7,918 nucleotides of DNA from a bacterium (GCA_021782195.1 JAJXVI010000093.1:1-7918), one strand, 5' to 3'. Positions 1 through 5,640 are shown, counted from the first letter of the stretch. Numbers and translations are program-made. Notes: generated by a model from the sequence alone, not told the origin.

Positions 1-878
1 ATGGAAGCACCATCGTGTACACGAAGTGGGTCAACAATCAGTGGGACGTCATGCGATACCGCGATGGCAAGACGATTGCCGTTTCCGATGACCCTCACAA
101 CGACGTCGGTCCGTCGGTCAGCGGAGATGGCGACACCGTGGTCTTCAGCCGTTATTCGAAACTTGACGGTACCGACACGAGCGGCAACTTTGACGTCTAT
201 GAGTGGCACAACGGCGTCACGAAACCGCTGGCCGACACTCCCGCCGACGAGATGCAACCGTCTATTTCCACCGATGGCAAGACGGTCGCATGGACGTATG
301 ACGACCCTTCGAAGACGATCGGATACGATATCCAGGAGAATCACGACGGTAAGACCTCCAATGTGACCACCGGCTGGCCCGTCGATACGCACCCCCTCGT
401 CAACCAGGATGGGAGCCGCATCTTCTTTCGTCGCAAGATTGCTTACGACGACGGCGACCTCTGGATGCGCGACGAGCACGGGCAGCTCAAGCAGTTGACG
501 CACACCCCGTACAAGGAGTTCAACCCTGCAATCGACGCGCCCGGCAAGACCCTGGCGTGGTCAGAAGACAACGGCGGCCCGGATCAGCAGATGGTCGTCC
601 TTGACGTCGACCACGGGACCCGAACCGTAACGTCCGAAACGGGCGTCGACGAGACGGATCCCTCCCTCTCCGCTGATGGAAAGACCGTCGCCTATACCCG
701 TCAGGTTCATCACGAGCCGGCTCAGGTCATGCTGGAGGAAAACGGCAAGACGGTGCCCCTGACCCTCGACGGCTGGAACGGCTGGCCCAAGGTCTCCGCG
801 GACGGCCGCGTGATCACGTGGCTTAACGTGGAGCCGGGTCAGAATGGAGCTTCTCTCTACCGCTTCGAACGCCCCTGA
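1..878 (+). CDS. PD40/TolB-like beta-propeller protein, 3' part only
   Basis: The reading frame is already open at base 3 and ends with TGA at 876-878, so the start lies outside the window; 291 residues are visible. The GTG at 15 is an internal valine, not a supported start. The protein is a series of about 45-residue repeats of the form Pro-Ser-(V/I/L)-Ser-x-Asp-Gly-(K/D)-T-(V/L)-(A/V)-(W/F/Y). The anchor prolines are at visible residues 37, 86, 131, 175, 220 and 262, and a seventh repeat is cut by the window edge (GSTIVYTKW). This is the PD40/WD40-like repeat of TolB, DPP-IV-type propellers and many secreted bacterial proteins, where each repeat makes one blade. No catalytic domain follows the last blade, so this part is probably a binding or scaffold propeller; an enzyme or anchor domain could lie upstream. 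Export is likely by analogy, but the signal region is not visible. The fold call is firm and the function is unknown. Confidence 0.85.
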   Translation, partial: GSTIVYTKWVNNQWDVMRYRDGKTIAVSDDPHNDVGPSVSGDGDTVVFSRYSKLDGTDTSGNFDVYEWHNGVTKPLADTPADEMQPSISTDGKTVAWTYDDPSKTIGYDIQENHDGKTSNVTTGWPVDTHPLVNQDGSRIFFRRKIAYDDGDLWMRDEHGQLKQLTHTPYKEFNPAIDAPGKTLAWSEDNGGPDQQMVVLDVDHGTRTVTSETGVDETDPSLSADGKTVAYTRQVHHEPAQVMLEENGKTVPLTLDGWNGWPKVSADGRVITWLNVEPGQNGASLYRFERP

Positions 879-887
879 ATGTAATAG

Positions 888-916
888 GAGAGGGCCCGCT
901 TCGTGCCGGCCCTCTC
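888..916. terminator. Hairpin between convergent genes, probable shared terminator
   Basis: A perfect 9-bp inverted repeat (GAGAGGGCC at 888-896 and GGCCCTCTC at 908-916, 11-base loop) begins 10 bases after the stop of the propeller gene. It lies in the 131-bp gap facing the convergent gene that ends at 1010. The plus-strand tail is pyrimidine-rich (TCTCGTTCTCG) but is not a clean T run, so it is an imperfect intrinsic terminator. Its position suits both converging transcripts. Confidence 0.55.
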
Positions 917-970
917 TCTCGTTCTCGTGGGGTCACCGTGAGCATTTTCGTTGTCGGCGTATTGCGCGCT

Positions 971-1037
971 GTCCCTTCGGCGGTCAGCGCCGCGTCGTCC
1001 CTTCGGCGGTCAGCGCCAGCCGTCCCTTCGGTGGTCG
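971..1037. repeat. Tandem repeat of about 26 bp across the 3' end of the small secreted-protein gene
   Basis: The word GTCCCTTCGGCGGTCAGCGC occurs at 971 and again at 997, and a diverged third copy (GTCCCTTCGGTGGTCG) starts at 1022. The middle copy contains the TGA stop of the minus-strand gene (TCA at 1010-1012 on the plus strand). The first copy lies just past the gene and repeats the same TCA at 984-986. The array therefore straddles the end of the coding sequence. Confidence 0.8.
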
Positions 1038-1342
1038 TTCCACCGATCGTCCCGGTGCTCGCGATCTCCTCGGTCGCGGTTCAATCCTCGGTGCTCTCCC
1101 CACCGCCGCTCGGCACGTTCCCGCTCCCAGCGCTCGTGCTGCTCACGCTGGTGCTCTCGCCACTCGCGCTCTCGCCACTCGCGGTCGCGGTGATTGTTCC
1201 AGTTGCCCCAGGTGGTCCAGCCGGGCTGTCCCCACGAGACCCCGATTCCGACTGACGGGTCGGCCTTGGCTGGAGTGGTGAAAAGGCCTGGGGTCAGCAG
1301 GAGGGTTCCGGCCAGGAGGAGGCTCGCTGCAAATTTCTTCAT
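1010..1342 (-). CDS. Small exported Arg/Glu/His/Asp-rich protein (110 aa)
   Basis: The ATG at 1342-1340 is preceded by GGAG at 1353-1350 with a 7-base spacer. The frame is open further upstream, but that extension lacks a similar site and would bury the signal peptide. Residues 1-27 are a textbook Sec signal peptide: KK, then a hydrophobic core, then a Thr-Pro-Ala-Lys-Ala cleavage site. The mature protein of about 83 residues begins with a Gly/Trp-rich segment (VGIGVSWGQPGWTTWGNW). After that it is almost entirely Arg, Glu, His, Asp, Trp and Gln, and is probably extended, helical or disordered. A perfect 15-bp tandem duplication at 1153-1182 encodes REWREREWRE, so the tail has grown by repeat expansion. 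I do not recognise a family. Possible roles are binding to polyanions, metals or cell wall, but nothing in the sequence decides this. It ends in a repeat array and converges on the propeller gene. Confidence 0.75.
   Translation of the reverse strand: MKKFAASLLLAGTLLLTPGLFTTPAKADPSVGIGVSWGQPGWTTWGNWNNHRDREWREREWREHQREQHERWERERAERRWGEHRGLNRDRGDREHRDDRWNDHRRDGWR
1153..1182 (-). repeat. Perfect 15-bp tandem duplication inside the small secreted-protein gene
   Basis: Two identical adjacent copies of GCTCTCGCCACTCGC (plus-strand reading) lie at 1153-1167 and 1168-1182. They are in frame with the minus-strand gene and encode the charged pentapeptide Arg-Glu-Trp-Arg-Glu twice. Identical third bases point to a recent duplication. 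Confidence 0.85.
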
Positions 1343-1418
1343 TGTGGTTCTCCGTTTCTCGCGCCCGCTGTGATTTCTTCTCGGGCTTCTTACGTACTGA
1401 TAGACACCGCGCGCGCGT

Positions 1419-1501
1419 CGATGGTTTTGCTCCGAAACTGAAGGTTTCCTGAAGCAGAGGATTTTTGTCACGTCATTCACGCGCACATCGCAAGACCATC
1501 G
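1419..1501. promoter_or_regulatory. Long-loop inverted repeat with nested hairpin, upstream of the small secreted-protein gene
   Basis: CGATGGTTTTGC at 1419-1430 is complementary to GCAAGACCATCG at 1490-1501 in 11 of 12 positions. The odd pair is a G-T wobble if read on the plus strand and an A-C mismatch on the minus strand. Inside the 59-base loop is a small hairpin, GAAAC (1434-1438) with GTTTC (1444-1448), and on the minus strand a direct repeat of CTTCAG. The element is 77 bases or more upstream of the minus-strand ATG at 1342. It could be a structured leader, an operator or a small plus-strand RNA. No convincing promoter boxes were seen, so this is a structural observation only. Confidence 0.35.
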
Positions 1502-1527
1502 CATTTTGTTCCGTCCGAGCGACGCGT

Positions 1528-1621
1528 GTGACGTCGAACGGGCTTGCGGGACCGCGGGGGGGGTAAGACATCCGCGTGGGGGCTCGGAGCGGCGATGGGG
1601 TGACCTCGAACGGGCTTACGG
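1528..1621. repeat. 22-bp direct repeat pair downstream of the PilX-like gene
   Basis: Copies at 1528-1549 and 1600-1621 match in 20 of 22 positions and share the core TCGAACGGGCTT. They are offset by 72 bases. The right-hand copy includes the TAA stop of the PilX-like gene (TTA at 1616-1618 on the plus strand); in the left copy the matching triplet is not a stop. A run of eight G residues (1556-1563) lies between them. No intrinsic terminator was seen for the prepilin operon in this gap. Confidence 0.75.
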
Positions 1622-3655
1622 AATGCGCCGAAACGCGGTGCAGACCACGTCGCCGTACCCGTGGATCGCCTTCAGGCAGGAAGCGTCGTATCGCAATGCC
1701 ACCGAGCGCAGCACGGCCTGCTCTCCGCACATCACCGCGCCCTCGATGTGAAGGGCGGACCCAGGGGCGTCCGTGTCGCCGTTCGGGAGCACGGTCAGGC
1801 TGTGCTGGGCGATGATGAGCCCGCGATAGGTGCCGGAAGCGCGCAGAACCACGTCTCGGGCCAGTATCACGAGTGGCTGGTCGTGGGCGTCCAGCGTTCC
1901 GCCGGAGAGTGACAGCGTCTTGCTCACGATAAGCGTTGCGTTTGTACCCTCGATGCGCACCTGATCGGCGGGTGCCAGCGTCGCGCCAAGGTCGAGATTT
2001 CCATCGACGTAGAGCACGCAGTTTCGGAGACAGAGCCCTCCTGGAGACTCGACGATGGCCAGGGCCCCTGGCGGCGCTTTGGCTTTCGTGTGCGTCGTGC
2101 CTGACGAGGGGCCGGTTTTCTGGGGAGAAGTTCGGCCACCGGTCGCCGTGGGATTGCGATTCCAGCCTGTCGGGGGGCAGAAGCAGATAAAGCGGTTGCC
2201 CAGATCTCCCTTGAAAAGAAAATGGCTGCGTCCGCTCCCGTACGTGAATGGCGGGCAGTCCGCGCGATCGGGGTCGAGGGTCAACAGACCGCTCAAGAAC
2301 CCGAACCCCTCGATGTGCGCCCCACCCAGGCTGATGGACGCGAGCGACAACCGGTCACTGGCGGCCTTCGGGAGGGGAGGGCAGACAATCGCCACATAGG
2401 ACGACAGATCGGTCGGCATGTGCGCGTCGAGGACGGGGCTACGCGCTTCCAACGATGCCGGAAAGGAATCGTATCGTACCTTTCCGCGTAGCGCGTTGGA
2501 CGGTTCCACGACCGCTCCCGCCGCACGGCCAGATTCGCCAGGGGTATCCGAAGCGCGCAGGAAGACATCGCCGTCGATGGAGTTGCCTTCGTCGGCCACC
2601 GGCACCGCGGGAAGCGACGTGGAAGGCAACGGGATCGAGGCCGTGTAGATGCTCGCGTCGTCTCCGCAGGGGACCGCCGGCGGACGCGGCACGCTCGTCG
2701 TATCCGGTTGCACCAGAAGGGAAGGGCCGACCTCCACCAACGCGCCGGATGGCACGGAGAAGTCATCGCCCTGGATCTGCGCGAGGAGAAGCAGTACCTG
2801 CGCGAGCGGCAGGTTTGACGCGGTCGAACTGCCCTGCGTGCTCGCGCTGATGAATGACGCCTGTCCGTCAGCCCTCACGAGTGTGGTTCCGGCCAGTGTG
2901 TGCGTGGTATGCGCGCCGGCCTCACCCGGAGGCGCCGTGGTCGCGACCGAGCCTTCGATGGTGGAGGGGGTGACGCTGCGCCAGTCGTTGCCGGTCGCCT
3001 CTTCCCCGTCGACAGAATGTCGTGGGGAGGCGCAGACGATGACGCGGCCGTTCTGGCTGTATGCCGCGTATGGCCAGCGTTGAGCCACGACCGCCTCGTA
3101 GTGATAGACGTCGCCTCCAAGGGTGACGTTGATCAGGAGGTCGACGCTGAACGGTGCGACCGACCGTGCTCCGGAGGCTCTATCGCACCAGCCCTCCGCT
3201 GGAGTTTCCGCCAGCGAGTTGTCGGTGGAGTGCCAGGGGAGAGACGGATCGAACGTGACGGACACCTTTCCGCCGAGCCCCTGCAGACTGCGTCCTGGAA
3301 GCCCCTCCTGGCTGGCATAGATCTCTTGCAGACCTGGGTCGTGGGCGCCGGCGCTGTCGAGGTCAAGGCCATTTGTTCGCATTCGGGCCGACGCATCGTC
3401 GAACACGTCCATGAACTGCCACGTTGCGGCACGGGCCAGTTCCGTGGCGCGGGAGGCCGCAAGAAAGCGTGCGGCAAGATGAAGGTTGAAGACGCACAGA
3501 TCGGCGACGGCAAACGCCGCCACGGCGAGAAAGCTGAGCAGCAGGAGCACCATTGCCATTGCGCTGCCGCGGCCTCGGGCACGCGCCCGGCACGTGCCGG
3601 GCGTGTCACAGTTGCGGTGGGTGGGGTCGCTGCGGTGGGTGGGGTACGCTTTCAC
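1616..3655 (-). CDS. Large PilX-like type IV pilus/pseudopilin-associated protein (679 aa)
   Basis: The start is the GTG at 3655-3653. It overlaps the TGA of the preceding frame as GTGA and has GGAG at 3668-3665 with a 9-base spacer. A basic leader (residues 1-30, ending RARARGRG) precedes one hydrophobic segment at about 31-55 (SAMAMVLLLLSFLAVAAFAV), the layout of PilX- and GspK-like proteins, which lack Glu at position +5. The rest is a large extracytoplasmic region. It ends in a beta-rich part (residues about 540-670) of the kind VYVDGNLDLGA, IEGTNATLIVSKTLSLSGG and YRGLIIAQHSLTV, which resembles the parallel-beta C-terminal region of PilX-like proteins. At 679 residues it is much longer than classical PilX (about 150-200). 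The middle is Ser/Thr/Pro/Ala-rich and unassigned. It is the third gene of the prepilin operon and so probably a minor component of the pilus initiation or tip complex. Family assignment rests on the N-terminus, the context and the C-terminal pattern. Confidence 0.8.
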   Translation of the reverse strand: MKAYPTHRSDPTHRNCDTPGTCRARARGRGSAMAMVLLLLSFLAVAAFAVADLCVFNLHLAARFLAASRATELARAATWQFMDVFDDASARMRTNGLDLDSAGAHDPGLQEIYASQEGLPGRSLQGLGGKVSVTFDPSLPWHSTDNSLAETPAEGWCDRASGARSVAPFSVDLLINVTLGGDVYHYEAVVAQRWPYAAYSQNGRVIVCASPRHSVDGEEATGNDWRSVTPSTIEGSVATTAPPGEAGAHTTHTLAGTTLVRADGQASFISASTQGSSTASNLPLAQVLLLLAQIQGDDFSVPSGALVEVGPSLLVQPDTTSVPRPPAVPCGDDASIYTASIPLPSTSLPAVPVADEGNSIDGDVFLRASDTPGESGRAAGAVVEPSNALRGKVRYDSFPASLEARSPVLDAHMPTDLSSYVAIVCPPLPKAASDRLSLASISLGGAHIEGFGFLSGLLTLDPDRADCPPFTYGSGRSHFLFKGDLGNRFICFCPPTGWNRNPTATGGRTSPQKTGPSSGTTHTKAKAPPGALAIVESPGGLCLRNCVLYVDGNLDLGATLAPADQVRIEGTNATLIVSKTLSLSGGTLDAHDQPLVILARDVVLRASGTYRGLIIAQHSLTVLPNGDTDAPGSALHIEGAVMCGEQAVLRSVALRYDASCLKAIHGYGDVVCTAFRRIP
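3613..3648. repeat. 18-bp tandem repeat in the leader of the PilX-like gene
   Basis: TGCGGTGGGTGGGGT occurs at 3613-3627 and again at 3631-3645, a period of 18 bases. On the minus strand this encodes PTHRSDPTHRN in the N-terminal leader. The plus strand (the template strand) has clustered G runs in both copies, so it could form a G-quadruplex within 45 bases of the GTG start. Confidence 0.75.
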
Positions 3656-4038
3656 GGCAAGTTGCTCCGAAAGACGTCGGGGCGGCTCAGGGCATCGAGG
3701 GTCGGGGTGAAGGCGCTTTCCAGATGGTAACGCTCACCGTGATGCACACTCTCGACGGCGACTTCGAACAGGGCGCCCGATCGGGACGTCGAGAATTCCG
3801 AGATGTCGAAGGCCACGCGGTGCAGGCGCCCGTATCCCGCAGGCACTCCCAGGCCGTGTCTGACCGCTGTCCGCACGCGAGGCGGCAGAGCGTCTCCCGC
3901 GGTCGTGGCGGCGACGTCGGCTACAGGAACCGACGCGTACCAGAGCTCTCGTCTCGCAGGCGTGAGAAAGATGACGCGGACCGCTGTCCGGCGCGACGGA
4001 TCGACTTCGGCCTGCCGGGACCAACGCGGATCTCCCGA
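3652..4038 (-). pseudogene. C-terminal part of the PilW-like prepilin gene, separated by an in-frame TGA
   Basis: Directly after the TGA at 4041-4039 the same frame continues open for 128 codons to a TGA at 3654-3652. The translation (SGDPRWSRQAEV, then VRVIFLTPARRELWYASVPVA, with VAFDISEFSTSRSGALFEVA further on) reads like the second half of a PilW-type minor pilin: P-x-W, a beta strand ending in a residue like Leu-Trp-Tyr, and later strands. There is no start codon with a Shine-Dalgarno sequence at its beginning; the nearest GTG (3876) is deep inside. Its stop overlaps the GTG of the PilX-like gene as GTGA. That layout only makes sense if ribosomes once reached, or still reach, this end. 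I treat it with 4039-4371 as one gene of 239 codons in which codon 111 is TGA. The cause could be a nonsense mutation (CGA to TGA is one transition at a CpG), an assembly error or readthrough. Confidence 0.7.
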
Positions 4039-4041
4039 TCA
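4015..4041 (-). other. In-frame TGA followed at once by a 6-bp stem-loop
   Basis: On the minus strand the TGA (4041-4039) is followed without a gap by TCGGGA (4038-4033), a 12-base loop (4032-4021) and TCCCGG (4020-4015). This makes a stem of five Watson-Crick pairs plus one T-G wobble. A stem-loop 3' of a stop codon is a known arrangement for stimulated readthrough and, with other features, for bacterial selenocysteine insertion. The stem is short and may be chance in GC-rich coding DNA. Confidence 0.4.
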
Positions 4042-4371
4042 GGGGACGTTCATCGTGGCGCGAGCTGCCTCGGGTGCGAACACCGCCAGCGCGTCGTTCG
4101 CGTGCGATGCTCCGGCCGCGTCGCTCCAGTGATGGGGAAACAGCGAGATGCCGTCGGTGCGGGTGGCGTCGACGCTTACTTCCACTGCGTGCAGGGCCAG
4201 TAGTGCCTCAACTTGCAGGGTCGAGCGTCGTTCTCCGCGTTTCCAGGAATGGAGACCCGTGCGAAGCACAGTGCTTGCGCACGATCCCAGGAGCGTGAGG
4301 ACGGCACAGGCGACCAGCGCTTCTGCGAGGGTTGCGCCTCGAGGCCTGGAGCGGGATGGATGCTGGCTCAT
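4039..4371 (-). CDS. PilW-like prepilin, N-terminal part (110 aa before in-frame TGA)
   Basis: The ATG at 4371-4369 overlaps the TGA of the upstream prepilin gene (ATGA) and has GGGAGG at 4383-4378 with a 6-base spacer. Residues 1-12 are a basic leader ending in Gly12. Cleavage by prepilin peptidase would give ATLAEALVACAVLTLLGS, with Glu at +5 of the mature protein and a hydrophobic helix to about residue 35. This is the class III signal of type IV prepilins. The segment after it (RGERRSTLQVEALLALHAVEVSV, then DALAVFAPEA) fits PilW-type minor pilins, where a helix is followed by the first strands of the globular head. The product ends at TGA at residue 111, so as translated it would have the assembly helix but little of the head. 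The frame continues at 3652-4038. Confidence 0.8.
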   Translation of the reverse strand: MSQHPSRSRPRGATLAEALVACAVLTLLGSCASTVLRTGLHSWKRGERRSTLQVEALLALHAVEVSVDATRTDGISLFPHHWSDAAGASHANDALAVFAPEAARATMNVP

Positions 4372-4766
4372 GGACGGCCTCCCGCGGACGGTACCGGCAT
4401 GCGCGTCCCGATGGTGACGGGATACGGCTGGCCCTGCCACGTGACGGTTACTACGACGTCGTACAGGGGAGGTCTCAAACCGACTGGCGTGCTCTTGGAA
4501 ACCGCGTGAAAATCACGGGTTACGTGAAAGTCGGTGCGGTTGATTGTGACGATGAAATTGTTCAGTGTTGCGGTCTGGTCGATCCCCCGGCGGCTGGTTT
4601 CCAGGACTTCCGTGCCGTACGCGGTGGCAGCTTCCAGGTCTCGGGCTTTCTGTAGCGAGAGCATGCCAGCCGGAAACAGCGTGACAAGCGTCAACAGGGC
4701 GCCCCCGGCGAGTGCTACTGCGAGAATAACCTCAACCAGACTCATACCCCTGTAAGAATCGCGCAT
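4368..4766 (-). CDS. PilV-like type IV prepilin (132 aa)
   Basis: This protein carries a clear prepilin N-terminus: the short leader MRDSYRG is followed by MSLVEVILAVALAGGALL, giving Gly at -1 and Glu at +5. PilD-type peptidase would cut after Gly7 and methylate the new N-terminus. The hydrophobic helix (residues 8-33) anchors the protein in the inner membrane before pilus assembly. Pattern and size match PilV/GspI-like minor pilins. I chose the ATG at 4766 because AGGAGGGG at 4784-4777 then has a 10-base spacer and the leader has the usual length. The ATG at 4775 would sit only 2-3 bases from that site, and a GTG at 4799 lies upstream of it. It is the first gene of the operon and overlaps the next gene as ATGA, so the two are probably translationally coupled. 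The C-terminal 80 residues, ending RMPVPSAGGRP, are not diagnostic. Confidence 0.85.
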   Translation of the reverse strand: MRDSYRGMSLVEVILAVALAGGALLTLVTLFPAGMLSLQKARDLEAATAYGTEVLETSRRGIDQTATLNNFIVTINRTDFHVTRDFHAVSKSTPVGLRPPLYDVVVTVTWQGQPYPVTIGTRMPVPSAGGRP

Positions 4767-4834
4767 GATTTCCATACCCCTCCTGCCCGCGTTCAACACC
4801 CTGAACTTGAAGCGGGTTGCAACGCGGGCAATGC

Positions 4835-4872
4835 CACGGTGTACCGTGCGTGCAGATGCCGTGCCTGCACGC
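4835..4872. promoter_or_regulatory. Adjacent palindrome and 8-bp hairpin in front of the prepilin operon
   Basis: CACGGT (4835-4840) and ACCGTG (4843-4848) form a palindrome with a 2-base centre. The next element shares base 4848: GCGTGCAG (4848-4855) pairs perfectly with CTGCACGC (4865-4872) around a 9-base loop. The pair sits in the 208-bp gap after the YbjN-like gene and 69-106 bases before the PilV-like ATG. There is no T run on either side. An operator or structured leader for the pilin operon, or a factor-dependent end for the upstream gene, are both possible. Confidence 0.4.
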
Positions 4873-4974
4873 CAGACCGTCAGGTCGAAGGTCGCGATTT
4901 TTGTGTCAACGGAAGAGGGAGGCAGCGGTCAGATGCCGTCAGGGGTGGGGCGTGAACTTTGAATCAACGCGACA

Positions 4975-5589
4975 TCACGGGCTCCCGAGTGACGTCTCTC
5001 CTCCCGTCAGTTCCGCCAGATAGTCGTCAGTGCTGTCAACGATTTCAGCGATCATGCCCGCGATTACCAGGAACAGTTCTTCGGGAACCTCGGTGGTCAG
5101 CCAGTCGTAGCGGTATACGATGCGGTCGTCCTCCAGGCCGAAGGATCCAAGCAGGAGACTGGAGTTCGCCCGGAGCAGGGTTCGCACGATCATGCGAGGA
5201 TCGTGAAGGTCTCGTACGACGTTACTTCGGAACCGGATGATGTGGATGGGCGAAGCGCCCACGTTCAGTTCTTCGTTGATGATGACGATGAGCGCGCTGC
5301 CCTTTGTATAGCAGGGAATACCGCGTACCACGTCTGCCTTGTAACCGGCGTCTTTGAGCCATTGAATGAGGGTCCGAGTGAAAGCGCGGGCCTCGGGCGA
5401 CTTTTCGGTCAGTACCTCACTGCATTTGCGGCAGTACACGGCTTCCGGGGAATTTGTCGTGCGGCAGCTTGCGCACGTAACCAGCGCGAGTTCCGGCAGC
5501 GGCGTGTGGCAGCACGGACAACTCTCGCCCTTGAGGTCAAGCTCAGCGGCGCAGATGGGACAGCGACATGGAGTCTCGTGATCCGTCAG
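4975..5589 (-). CDS. Double zinc ribbon protein with C-terminal YbjN-like domain (204 aa, CTG start)
   Basis: The C-terminal two thirds (residues about 65-195) match the YbjN / type III secretion chaperone-like fold. Helix RALIQ-like residues (RTLIQWLKDAGY) are followed by strands, the signature LLRANSSLLLGSFGLEDDRI, then VPEELFLVIAGMIAEIVDS. Such proteins are small cytoplasmic chaperone-like or regulatory factors. In front lie two evenly spaced zinc ribbons: C10-x2-C13-x10-C24-x2-C27 and C39-x2-C42-x10-C53-x2-C56. They are only included if translation starts at the CTG at 5589-5587. That codon follows a perfect TAAGGAGG (5604-5597) with 7 bases between. There is no ATG, GTG or TTG in frame before the GTG at 5439, which would cut the second ribbon in half, and an in-frame TAA sits at 5604. 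It lies between the amidase terminator and the prepilin operon, so it is probably transcribed on its own or into the prepilin genes. Partners are unknown. Confidence 0.75.
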   Translation of the reverse strand: MTDHETPCRCPICAAELDLKGESCPCCHTPLPELALVTCASCRTTNSPEAVYCRKCSEVLTEKSPEARAFTRTLIQWLKDAGYKADVVRGIPCYTKGSALIVIINEELNVGASPIHIIRFRSNVVRDLHDPRMIVRTLLRANSSLLLGSFGLEDDRIVYRYDWLTTEVPEELFLVIAGMIAEIVDSTDDYLAELTGGETSLGSP

Positions 5590-5604
5590 AACAGCTCCTC
5601 CTTA
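5587..5604 (-). promoter_or_regulatory. Perfect Shine-Dalgarno sequence in front of a CTG start
   Basis: TAAGGAGG at 5604-5597 matches the anti-Shine-Dalgarno end of 16S rRNA completely. The next in-frame codon at standard distance (7 bases) is CTG at 5589-5587. This site decides the start of the zinc ribbon/YbjN gene. Confidence 0.65.
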
Positions 5605-5640
5605 CCCCGAACCCGCTGTGTGATTCCGAAATTCCAGGGG

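Noticed and set aside
938..1255. Plus-strand open frame of 105 codons encoding a hydrophobic Ala/Val/Leu/Pro/Ser protein
   Set aside because: It is the antisense of the Arg/Glu-rich minus-strand gene, whose codons read backwards give Ala, Leu, Ser and Pro. It has no good ribosome site, while the minus frame has a signal peptide and a Shine-Dalgarno sequence.
2900..3730. Long plus-strand open frame of 276 codons
   Set aside because: It lies entirely opposite the PilX-like gene and its overlap with the PilW-like frame, is Arg/Gly-rich without recognisable motifs, and crosses two real gene boundaries. GC-rich DNA often opens such antisense frames.
4039..4041. Alternative genetic code with TGA read as an amino acid
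   Set aside because: The propeller, PilV-like, PilW-like (3' end), zinc ribbon/YbjN, small secreted and amidase genes all end at TGA at sensible protein ends, so TGA is a stop here.
3553..4203. Plus-strand open frame of 216 codons across the PilW/PilX junction
   Set aside because: It is a shadow of the two minus-strand genes and has Arg/Gly/Ser-rich composition with no domain pattern.
4904..4909. Perfect -35 box (TTGACA on the minus strand) upstream of the prepilin operon
   Set aside because: No -10-like hexamer occurs at 16 to 19 bases after it, so I do not call a promoter.
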